Positions 1 through 7,382 of a DNA stretch of 64,000 nucleotides are shown piece by piece. Origin of the DNA: Psychrilyobacter atlanticus DSM 19335 (GTDB lineage: Bacteria; Fusobacteriota; Fusobacteriia; Fusobacteriales; Fusobacteriaceae); NCBI RefSeq assembly GCF_000426625.1, contig NZ_KE384547.1, forward strand, positions 604,986 through 668,985, read 5' to 3'. The notes below the pieces were generated by a model that ran no database searches, had not been told where the DNA came from, and saw only the letters and a program-made list of their open reading frames with translations. The number at the start of each line of letters is the position of its first letter. The first letter of the stretch is position 1. A program made the position numbers and the translations under genes.

Positions 1-105
1 ATTAGTATCAATAATTTTATTTTCATTGACATTATACATGATGCGGGAAAGTATTTTAGAGAGTTGGATAAAAAAATGTTATTACAATATAATAATGGTA
101 TTTAA
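1..105 (+). CDS. 3' end of a gene cut by the window edge, unknown function
   Basis: One frame is open from the first base to a TAA at 103-105 and gives 34 residues ending in QYNNGI. The other two forward frames are interrupted early. It lies just upstream of polysaccharide genes on the same strand, so it is probably the tail of another capsule-locus gene, but the fragment is too short to identify. Confidence 0.45.
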   Translation: MSINNFIFIDIIHDAGKYFRELDKKMLLQYNNGI

Positions 106-159
106 TAATAATATTAAAATAAATGAATTTATAATAAAGTAAAAGTTTGGAGGGAACAA

Positions 160-1182
160 ATGAATGAAGAAATTGATGTGATAATAATATGGGTTGATGG
201 GAATGACCCTAAGTGGTATAGAGAATTTTTAAAATATAGCCCTCAAAAAATAGATACCTCAAATAGTAAATCAAGATTTAGAGATTTTGGAACCTTGAAG
301 TATGTTTTTAGAGGGATCGATAAATGTATTCCATGGGTAAGGAAGATACATTTTGTTACTTCAGGTCATAAACCAGAGTGGTTAAATGTAAATCATCCCC
401 AAATTAATTTTGTAACACATAAAGAAATGTTTTATGAGAAGAAACACCTACCAGTGTTTAATTCAAGTGCTATTGAATTAAACTTTCTAGGAATTAAAGA
501 TCTTGCTGACAAGTTTATATATTTTAATGATGATATGTTAATTTTAAAGAAAACTTCTCAAGAAAGGTTTTTTAAAAATAATTTACCAGTAGACTTTCTA
601 CTCCAAGGGGTTCCTAGAAGAGGGAAGCTCTATAAAAAATTTATTTCAAATTCTTTATGGGTTGATGCAATTAATAATAATATAGATCTAATCAATAAGT
701 TTTTTAATAAGAAAGAACAAGTGGAACAGAACAAAGAAAAGTATGTTTTTAAAGAGTATGGCTTTAAAAATATACTAAAAAACAAAATCTCTAATATAGT
801 TTCAAAATATTATCACTTTGAACACTATCACCATCCTCAGCCATATTTAAAAAGAACATTGGAGGAAGTTTTTAAAGAATACAAAGGTGAGATATTGCTA
901 ACAAGTTCTCAAAAGTTTAGAAGTAAAACAGATTTGACACAATATATTTATAGATATTGGCACCTTGTAAAGGGAGAATTTAATCCACATTATGAAAAGG
1001 ATTTTAAAACTTATAATGTATCTTCAAAAGAAGTAGCGGATCAATGCATAGAGGGGTTGAAAAAATATAGATTTGTATGTATAAATGATGATCCTAACCT
1101 TAAAGAATATGACTTAATAAAAAAGAACATTACAGAAGAGCTAGATAAAATTTTCCCTAAAAATTCTCAATATGAATTATAA
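160..1182 (+). CDS. Stealth family capsular polysaccharide phosphotransferase
   Basis: The 340-residue protein carries the Stealth signatures in order: conserved region 1 near the N-terminus (IDVIIIWVDGNDP, residues 5-17), region 2 around residues 40-80 (RFRDFGTLKYVFRGI, then VTSGHKPEWL), and a His-rich region 3 (HYHHPQPYLKRT) near residue 222. Stealth proteins transfer hexose-1-phosphate from a nucleotide sugar to a growing polysaccharide, giving phosphodiester-linked capsule. The start at 160 follows a good ribosome site (GGAGGG at 151-156). The next gene is LicD-like, so the surface glycan is probably decorated with phospho-sugars or phosphocholine. Family assignment is firm; the exact sugar is unknown. 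Confidence 0.9.
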   Translation: MNEEIDVIIIWVDGNDPKWYREFLKYSPQKIDTSNSKSRFRDFGTLKYVFRGIDKCIPWVRKIHFVTSGHKPEWLNVNHPQINFVTHKEMFYEKKHLPVFNSSAIELNFLGIKDLADKFIYFNDDMLILKKTSQERFFKNNLPVDFLLQGVPRRGKLYKKFISNSLWVDAINNNIDLINKFFNKKEQVEQNKEKYVFKEYGFKNILKNKISNIVSKYYHFEHYHHPQPYLKRTLEEVFKEYKGEILLTSSQKFRSKTDLTQYIYRYWHLVKGEFNPHYEKDFKTYNVSSKEVADQCIEGLKKYRFVCINDDPNLKEYDLIKKNITEELDKIFPKNSQYEL

Positions 1183-1201
1183 GGGATAAGAGGAGAATAA
1201 T

Positions 1202-1879
1202 ATGGAGTATATAAAGGATATTATAAGTAAATTGGGGTTATTTAATTTAATAAAAAAAATATTTAGAAAGCCTTTATTAAAATATAAATCAGCAAGATTT
1301 CATAAAAATTCTGAAGATGTCTTAAAAAAAATATATGAAATTATGAAAGAAAGTAACTTTCAACTTTGGTTTGAGTATGGGACATTATTAGGGGCAGTAA
1401 GAGAAAATGACTTCATAAAGCATGATTATGATTTGGATTTTGGAATGAAATATGAAGCTAATAAGATAGAAAAAATTGGTGAAAAATTATTAGCGAATGG
1501 GTTTAAAAGAGTTAGGAGGATAGCTTTAAAGGATAAGGTAATGGAAGAAACATACAGTTTAAATGGAGTTTTTTTAGATATATTTTATTTCTTAGAATCA
1601 GAAGAAAACTTTATAGGGTATGTATTTGAAGCAGAAAAAAATATGAGTTTTAATGAAACAATAAAGCAAAAAGGAGGATTAATAACGAATGAACTTAAAC
1701 TAACAAAATTTTCTTTAGAAAAAATTAAATTTAAAGGTTTAGACGTTTTAATCCCTAGAAATTCAGATGAACATCTAAAAGAGTGTTATGGTAAAAATTA
1801 TATGATACCGAATAGTAATTGGCAACCGTGTCACAATAATAGGCGAAAAAAAATAGAAATATTAGGAAAATTAAAGTGA
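1202..1879 (+). CDS. LicD family phosphotransferase
   Basis: The 225-residue protein has the LicD/fukutin nucleotidyltransferase-fold signatures: FEYGTLLGAVR near residues 58-68 and the acidic metal site HDYDLDFGM near residues 74-82. Family members attach phosphocholine or another phospho-alcohol to surface glycans. It starts 19 bp after the Stealth gene behind AGGAGAA and shares its operon. The protein is shorter than many LicD proteins but ends naturally. Substrate cannot be read from the sequence; without licA/B/C in view, phosphocholine is only one possibility. Confidence 0.85.
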   Translation: MEYIKDIISKLGLFNLIKKIFRKPLLKYKSARFHKNSEDVLKKIYEIMKESNFQLWFEYGTLLGAVRENDFIKHDYDLDFGMKYEANKIEKIGEKLLANGFKRVRRIALKDKVMEETYSLNGVFLDIFYFLESEENFIGYVFEAEKNMSFNETIKQKGGLITNELKLTKFSLEKIKFKGLDVLIPRNSDEHLKECYGKNYMIPNSNWQPCHNNRRKKIEILGKLK

Positions 1880-1951
1880 AAATTACTGTTTTGTGGAGGA
1901 GGTCCAGAAAAGTCTGCAAATAGAGAAATACTTCCTATGATAATTTCTTAA
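1876..1951 (+). pseudogene. Decayed start of the next capsule-locus gene
   Basis: A GTG overlaps the licD stop (GTGA at 1876-1879), as in translationally coupled genes. That frame ends after 15 codons, but a neighbouring frame reads LLFCGGGPEKSANREILPMI up to a TAA at 1949-1951, which looks like a glycine-rich N-terminal loop. I read this as a frameshifted, truncated gene remnant whose rest has been lost. Family not identified; it could also be chance coding-like sequence. Confidence 0.35.
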
Positions 1952-2005
1952 TACCATAAAAATTTATGAGTTTTCATTAATTCAAGTACAAGTTTAAAAT
2001 TTTAG

Positions 2006-2050
2006 TATGTCAAGCAAGCCTTTAAAAAATGGTTTCTTGGCATATTTTTT
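2006..2050 (+). terminator. Probable terminator of the capsule operon
   Basis: Arms 2006-2020 and 2031-2044 pair with one bulge and two G-U pairs, followed by a T-run at 2045-2050. Confidence 0.5.
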
Positions 2051-2069
2051 ACTTTATTCTGGGGTTGTA

Positions 2070-2610
2070 TCAGCATATATTATTAATAATTGACCACAAA
2101 CTTTCCCCAATTTCTAAGAGGAGAAGCCCATTTTTTAGTAGCTATTTGAGTTACCAGGCGCAATGCTTTAAGTAGAGTAGTATCTGAAGAGAAAATACTT
2201 CTTTGATGATTTAGGCGCTTATAAGTAGTGTTTAAGTTCTCTATTCCAGCTTTTCATAGAATTAGTGTAAGATTTATTTCATTTATCTGTAATTGCAACC
2301 ATTAATTTATAACTCTTTCTTTAGAAGGAGTGGTATATATTGCTTTGAGATCTTTCGCATATTCTTTTCTATCTTTATACGATACATATTTAAACTTGAT
2401 GAACAATACATCTTTGATACTCTATTTCTGAAAATGTCACTGAGATGCTTTCTTTTATTCTAGATAGTCTATCTGCGCACATTATCAGGATATCCTTAAC
2501 CCCTGGATTTTTAAGCTCATTAAGAATCTCTAACCAATATTTTATTTAGAAACTTTTTTGGATACTCCCTACAGGAATACACACTGTAATTTCATAGCAC
2601 CCTCATGCTT
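2070..2610 (-). pseudogene. Degenerate IS256-family (mutator type) transposase
   Basis: Read on the minus strand and stitched across frameshifts and stops, the region gives the C-terminal half of an IS256-type transposase. At 2415-2535 it reads YWLEILNELKNPGVKDIL followed by the family's IQRCIVHQ-like block (EYQRCIVHQV). At 2080-2300 it reads SWNRELKH, then TQIATKKWASPLRNWGKF, which corresponds to the family's C-terminal block. Multiple in-frame stops and at least three frame changes mean it cannot make a transposase. The N-terminal half with the first catalytic Asp is missing. No clear terminal inverted repeats were found. It fills the gap between the capsule genes and rfbB. Confidence 0.8.
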
Positions 2611-2639
2611 CAACTACAGAGTTATATTCATAATTCTAA

Positions 2640-2800
2640 GTTTCAGTTATGCGACAAAAAAAGTTTAATTAGTAGCAAAAGAAAAAAATCTTAGTGAGCT
2701 TAGTGTAAAGGTTTAGGTTTTATACATTTAATTTTTTTATTAGGTATAGAAAAAATTAATATTCCTATAATGTTAGTGATAATCCTAGTTGTTATCAAGT
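2640..2800. repeat. Dispersed intergenic repeat, copy 1 (decayed)
   Basis: This stretch aligns by eye with 4590-4760: both contain CTTAGTGAGCTT, then GTGTAA, then TATACATTTAATTTTT followed by an AT-rich tract with AATTAATATT. The copies differ by many substitutions and small gaps. No coding potential is visible. Confidence 0.6.
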
Positions 2801-2854
2801 TTTATCCATGTGCGATAAGTTTTATTTAAGGAAGGTATTCACCTTTTTTTTTTA

Positions 2855-2863
2855 TGGTATAAT
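2855..2863 (+). promoter_or_regulatory. Extended -10 promoter of rfbB
   Basis: TGGTATAAT is a perfect extended -10 element about 50 bp ahead of the rfbB start. No convincing -35 is seen, as expected for this promoter class. It gives rfbB its own transcript, separate from the capsule genes behind the transposase relic. Confidence 0.6.
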
Positions 2864-2912
2864 ATAGAGATAGAAATTATAAACATATTTTTATAAAAAG
2901 GAGAACTTAACC

Positions 2913-4142
2913 ATGAAAACATATTTAATAACAGGTGCCGCTGGATTTATAGGTGCCAATTTTTTAAAATACAAATTAAAGCAAAATGATAGTAATAAAT
3001 ATATAGTTTTAGATGCTTTAACCTATGCAGGAAACCTAGGAACTATCAGTGAAGAGATAAAGGATAAAAGGGTAACCTTTGTTAAAGGAGATATCTGCAA
3101 CAAAGAGTTAGTTGAAAATATTTTCATGAATAATGATATTGACTTTGTAGTAAATTTTGCAGCAGAATCTCATGTAGACAGGTCTATCGAAGATCCTGGG
3201 ATATTTTTAAAAACGAATATCCTGGGAACCCAGACTTTGATGGATATAGCCAAACAACACTGGACTGTCGGAAAGGATGAATTTGGATATCCGATCTATA
3301 AGGATGGAAAAAAATTCTTGCAGGTAAGTACTGATGAAGTTTATGGAAGTTTGGAAAGAGAATTCCCGGAAGGTCAACAATTAGATGTAACCAGTGATGG
3401 GATAAAAGAAGTTCTTAAAGGCAGAGAAGCTATGCCTAAAGTTTTTGGGAGTAAGTTCTTTACTGAAAGTACTCCTCTAGATCCTAGATCACCCTATGCT
3501 ACTTCTAAAACAGGTGCCGATATGCTGGTAAGAGCTTATGATGAAACTTATCACTTTCCAGTAAATGTAACAAGGTGTTCTAACAACTACGGCCCTTACC
3601 ATTTCCCTGAAAAATTAATTCCACTTATAATTAAAAATATATTGGAAGGGAAAAAACTTCCGGTATATGGAGATGGGAAACAGGTCAGAGACTGGCTCTA
3701 CGTAGAGGACCACTGTAAGGGCATAGATATGGTAATAGATGGCGGGAAACTTGGTGAGGCATATAACATCGGTGGATTCAATGAAGAAACTAATATTAAT
3801 ATTGTGAAGATGACCATTGATACGATAAAAAGACTAGTGACTAGTGATGAAGTGACAGGTGACAGCAGAAAAATTAAAGATGAATATAAAAATATAGTAA
3901 AAACGGATATTAGTAATATTAATTATGATCTGATAACTTATGTACAGGACAGATTGGGGCATGATGCCAGATACGCTATCGATCCCACTAAGACTGTAAA
4001 GGAATTAGGTTTTTATCCAGAGACTCCATTTGTTGTAGGAATAGAAAAAACTATCAAGTGGTATTTAGATAATCAAGAATGGGTAAATGATGTAGTCAGT
4101 GGTGACTATGCCAAATACTATGAGGAGATGTATAATAAATAA
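2913..4142 (+). CDS. rfbB: dTDP-glucose 4,6-dehydratase
   Basis: This extended short-chain dehydrogenase converts dTDP-glucose to dTDP-4-keto-6-deoxyglucose, an early step of dTDP-rhamnose and other deoxysugar synthesis in the cytoplasm. It shows the NAD-binding loop GAAGFIG (residues 7-13), ESHVDRS, and the catalytic YATSK with Tyr195 and Lys199. At 409 residues it is about 60 longer than classical RfbB; extra segments lie around residues 130-185 and 305-345. The ribosome site AGGAGAA precedes ATG 2913. rfbA, rfbC and rfbD are not in the window, so the rest of the pathway must be elsewhere or lost. The enzyme class is secure; the preferred sugar nucleotide is inferred. Confidence 0.93.
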   Translation: MKTYLITGAAGFIGANFLKYKLKQNDSNKYIVLDALTYAGNLGTISEEIKDKRVTFVKGDICNKELVENIFMNNDIDFVVNFAAESHVDRSIEDPGIFLKTNILGTQTLMDIAKQHWTVGKDEFGYPIYKDGKKFLQVSTDEVYGSLEREFPEGQQLDVTSDGIKEVLKGREAMPKVFGSKFFTESTPLDPRSPYATSKTGADMLVRAYDETYHFPVNVTRCSNNYGPYHFPEKLIPLIIKNILEGKKLPVYGDGKQVRDWLYVEDHCKGIDMVIDGGKLGEAYNIGGFNEETNINIVKMTIDTIKRLVTSDEVTGDSRKIKDEYKNIVKTDISNINYDLITYVQDRLGHDARYAIDPTKTVKELGFYPETPFVVGIEKTIKWYLDNQEWVNDVVSGDYAKYYEEMYNK

Positions 4143-4149
4143 AGTAAAA

Positions 4150-4179
4150 GAGTATAGATTATCTATACTCTTTTTTTTT
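4150..4179 (+). terminator. Terminator of rfbB
   Basis: GAGTATAGAT (4150-4159) pairs with ATCTATACTC (4161-4170), followed by nine T residues. Confidence 0.85.
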
Positions 4180-4815
4180 GAAGAGCCAGTCACGAATTAC
4201 ACGAAGAAAAATCTCTGTGTAAAAAAGAAATTAACCACGAATGACGCCAATGAATGCTAATTTTAAAGAATTGGAACACTGATGTTATCACATACACAGA
4301 GTAAACTTTGATAACCACGGATATTTATTTTTAGTTAAAACCAAGAGGGAATAAAATTTATGAAAATTAGAGATTTTCTTCTTTCTCCCTATGAGGGAGA
4401 GAGTGGCGATAGACGAGAGAGGGTCAAATAGGAACGCGAATATCTACATACACGAAAGAAACTCTAGTAATCACAGATCTAAATCTTGGTACACACATAT
4501 ACCCATCATATAACCTCTGTGTAACCTGTGACAAAAATAAGAAAACTTCTGTGCTATGACAGTAAGATGTTTAAAGAGTAGTGTAGATCAGTGGCAAAAG
4601 AAGTCATGGCTTAGTCAGATTAAAGTCAGGCTCAAAAAAAGAATTCTTAGTGAGCTTCGTGTAAGGGTTAGGGTTATACATTTAATTTTTATCTTTAAGT
4701 ATGATAAAAATTAATATTTGTATATTATCAGTGGAAATCAGAGTTCTTATCAGATATAATCCTTATACCTGTTAACTTTAAAGACTCTAAGGAATATGTG
4801 ACAAAAATATTTTAA
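4180..4815. repeat. Gene-free stretch of mixed decayed dispersed repeats
   Basis: No gene is seen here. The region contains a purine-rich element at 4379-4427 (AGGGAGAGAGTGGCGA), which recurs at 6565-6613. The block at 4506-4610 (AAAACTTCTGTGCTATGACA) recurs at 7055-7160. The block at 4590-4760 recurs at 2640-2800. The copies are 70-80 percent alike by eye and are interrupted, as expected for old mobile repeats. Confidence 0.6.
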
Positions 4816-4817
4816 AA

Positions 4818-4860
4818 AAAGTACAAAAAATAGAGAAAATCTATTTTTGTACTTTTTTTT
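4818..4860 (+). terminator. Orphan intrinsic terminator
   Basis: GTACAAAAAATAG (4821-4833) pairs with CTATTTTTGTAC (4841-4852) with one bulged A, followed by eight T residues. No gene ends just upstream; the nearest upstream stop, rfbB, has its own terminator 640 bp earlier. Confidence 0.65.
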
Positions 4861-4958
4861 GGTATTTATTGTTATCATAGTTTTTATTGGTACTATTGAC
4901 GTTGAGAAAGGTAATATAGTATTTTTCTTAAAAATCTTAAAAAAAACTTAATTTGTTG

Positions 4959-4986
4959 TTGACATTTTATCAAAATGTTATATAAT
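4959..4986 (+). promoter_or_regulatory. Promoter of the MFS gene with a palindrome in the spacer
   Basis: TTGACA (4959-4964) and TATAAT (4981-4986) are both perfect and 16 bp apart. The spacer and -35 edge hold a perfect inverted repeat, ACATTTT-ATC-AAAATGT (4962-4978). A strong promoter overlaid by a palindrome is the usual layout of a repressor-controlled gene. The repressor is not identified. The leader to the start codon is about 100 nt. Confidence 0.75.
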
Positions 4987-5095
4987 ACTGTTATAAAGAC
5001 GGATAAAGTAATTCGAAAGAGTACAAGTTTGTTTTTTTTAGGTCAATAAGTGAAAAAAGTAATTACTTTTAATAAATTTAACAAGGGGGAAGAAA

Positions 5096-6433
5096 ATGGA
5101 GGAGAGAAAGAGAAAAAAACTGAACACGTGGTTATTTATTGTTATTTACGCTTTTATGGGGATCTTAGCAGGAGTAGCACTGGATACTATGGTAACTTTT
5201 TTAGATGCGTCGGAAAGCACTAAAGCTGTAGCGGCTAGTATGTCTATAATAATGGGTATTGGGTTTGTTGGAGGAGCAGGATTGTTATTTTTTATACCTA
5301 AAGTTGGATATAAAAAAATCCTTCTTACAGGACCAATTATTATAAGTGCAGGAATACTTATGATAACTAAGATACATAATGTTTCTATTGTATTTATATG
5401 TGCAGGACTTGTGATGATAGGAGTATGTATGTTTGACGCTATACTTCCTCCATTTTTAAGTTGCTATACTACAGATGAAGAGAGACAAAAGGTTTTTTCT
5501 ACAACAATCTGGACAAACATTTTAGGTATGGTAATAGGAACCTGGGTTGGTGGAAGATTAATTGCAACTAGATTTTCTTCTAGATTAGGTCTTTCATATG
5601 AAGAGGGGAGTAAACTTACAGAGGATATTAAGAATTTTAGTCCTGAGCAATTGACTCAATATATAGGAGCTCATAGTGATGTACTCCTAATCTTTATAGG
5701 AGTAGCACTGATTAGTATGATTCCTATCTTTATCTTAAAGGAAGAAAAAAAGGATTATACAAAAGTAACAGCAGATGTAGGGAAAACAAAAGTAAAAACA
5801 AACTGGAAAGATTTTGCTAATAAATATGTTATCTTCTTCTTGGCCTTTGGATTCTTGATCAGATTAGGAGCGGCTCTAGTAACACCATATTTCCCAATTT
5901 ATTTAAGTAGAATGGGAATAGATAGAGCTACAACTTCTTCACTTATTTCATACCAGTACTTTGCAATGGTAATATTTGTAGCAGTATCACCTTGGATAGT
6001 AAAGAGAATTGGAAGGGTAGGAGCTTTAGGAGGTTTAGCCCTTGTATCAATACCATTTATGCTGGTAATAGCAAATGGTGCTATGTTTGGAGCCTATAAG
6101 GTAATAGCTATTGGAATGGCATTATTTTTAAGATCAGGATTTATGAATGCTTCTCAACCGGTACAACAAAGTTTACCTATGGAGTTTGTATCTAAAGAGA
6201 TGAGACCAGCTTATAGTTCAATAATATTTATAATTCAAGGGTCGGCTCAATTTATAGCTGGTGGATTGGGAATGAAATTTTTATTCTCTAGACCAGGAGG
6301 ATATGCAATGGCTTATTATGTTACAGGAACGATATATATAATTGCTTCACTTATGCTTATAGTAGTTTTCTATAAGAAATATAACAGAGTGCATGCAGTG
6401 GAAGAGTTTAAGGTTTCAGAAGAGATGGCGTAA
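5096..6433 (+). CDS. Major facilitator superfamily transporter
   Basis: The 445-residue protein has about 12 hydrophobic segments in two halves, separated by a charged cytoplasmic loop around residues 205-235 (LKEEKKDYTK). This is the MFS layout. It starts at ATG 5096 behind a GGGGGAAG ribosome site and stands alone between its own promoter and terminator. No substrate-defining motif was recognised and the neighbours give no clue. The palindrome in its promoter suggests induction by a ligand, perhaps its substrate or a toxic compound. Confidence 0.85.
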   Translation: MEERKRKKLNTWLFIVIYAFMGILAGVALDTMVTFLDASESTKAVAASMSIIMGIGFVGGAGLLFFIPKVGYKKILLTGPIIISAGILMITKIHNVSIVFICAGLVMIGVCMFDAILPPFLSCYTTDEERQKVFSTTIWTNILGMVIGTWVGGRLIATRFSSRLGLSYEEGSKLTEDIKNFSPEQLTQYIGAHSDVLLIFIGVALISMIPIFILKEEKKDYTKVTADVGKTKVKTNWKDFANKYVIFFLAFGFLIRLGAALVTPYFPIYLSRMGIDRATTSSLISYQYFAMVIFVAVSPWIVKRIGRVGALGGLALVSIPFMLVIANGAMFGAYKVIAIGMALFLRSGFMNASQPVQQSLPMEFVSKEMRPAYSSIIFIIQGSAQFIAGGLGMKFLFSRPGGYAMAYYVTGTIYIIASLMLIVVFYKKYNRVHAVEEFKVSEEMA

Positions 6434-6446
6434 AGGATAGAAAAAA

Positions 6447-6490
6447 GAATATAGAGGATAGATTAAAATCTATCCTCTATATTCTTTTTT
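6447..6490 (+). terminator. Terminator of the MFS gene
   Basis: A perfect 18-bp stem (6447-6464 with 6467-6484) is followed by six T residues. Confidence 0.9.
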
Positions 6491-6564
6491 GATTATTACA
6501 GTGGGATTGGAACGACTATAAGCTACGGTTAAAAGTTATATATTATGAATATATTTTATTTCTT

Positions 6565-6730
6565 TCCCACTATGGAGGGGGAGAGTGCCGAAGGCGAGAG
6601 AGGGTAAACAAGGTTCCAAAGTTTCCGTCTTTGATACGGCTCTATTTGCTTTTTATGTGTCACATTTAAATTTTTTTATTGAGTATAAACAAATTTAATA
6701 TTCGTGAATCGAAATAGAGGAAAGAAAAGC
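6565..6730. repeat. Dispersed repeats: purine-rich element plus a GTGAATCGAA element
   Basis: 6565-6613 matches 4379-4427 (GGAGAGTGCCGAAGGCGAGA here). 6650-6725 carries the AT-rich tract that ends in TTCGTGAATCGAAATAGAGG. The signature GTGAATCGAA recurs at about 25781 and, on the opposite strand, near 16527. No gene is present. Confidence 0.5.
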
Positions 6731-6779
6731 AGACTTTTTCTAAATGATGTTATATTAGTAAGTCAGAGGTAATGTACGT

Positions 6780-6915
6780 CTTTTTATAGCTACAGTCCTC
6801 GTTACACTGCGTACTCGCAAGGGGCATCCCCAAGACTTCTAGAGATTATTACATAATCTAAGAATCTTGAGAAAACTTATTCTGTTGTACGACTTAGTAG
6901 AATATCTACTGCGAA
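6780..6915. repeat. Small palindromic repeat unit, shared with 54660-54790
   Basis: AGATTATTACATAATCT followed by AAGAATCTTGAGA (about 6841-6873) closely matches AGATTGTTATACAATCT-AAGAGCCTTGAGA near 54748-54777. Each unit is a small palindrome plus a conserved tail. The surrounding GGGCATC...AAGA sequence is also shared. Confidence 0.55.
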
Positions 6916-7039
6916 GTAGGGTAACATCTAGAAAAAGAATATAAAAAAACTTGGACCCAGAGATATTCAGAGAAAAATGGAGTATACTGAGAAATCTCGG
7001 TAAATCTCTAATAATAAATTTTAAATTTTTCCTAGTTAT

Positions 7040-7240
7040 AAATGTTTTTAATGCTCGTATAACCCCTCAGTGAACCCCTGTGTCAAAAATAAGGTCTTTA
7101 AAACTTCTGTGCTTTAACAGTAAAACGATTTAATTTGTGTAGATTGGTGGCAAAAAAGAAAAAAGGAAATTTTTGATCTGCGAAAATTATAGCTCTTAAT
7201 TAGATTTAATCTGCGTTCTATGTTTTAGCAGTTAATTTTT
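7040..7240. repeat. Dispersed intergenic repeat, further copy
   Basis: Aligns with 4506-4610 through GTGTCAAAAATAAG, AAAACTTCTGTGCTTTAACA and GTGTAGATTGGTGGCAAAA. No coding potential is seen between the MFS terminator and argS. Confidence 0.6.
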
Positions 7241-7382
7241 TTTATAAAAAGTAGATAGGATAATAAATTTTAAAAATCCATGGCAAAAAATATATGACTA
7301 AAAAAAATCCAAAATTCTAATTAAATATGTTAAAATATAAAGTAAATAAATTATAAAATTGGAAGAAATAGGAGTTGAAAAT

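Noticed and set aside
2913-4142. Fusion or frameshift in rfbB because of its extra 60 residues
   Set aside because: The frame is continuous, all catalytic motifs are in order and the additional segments look like surface insertions, so the gene is treated as intact.
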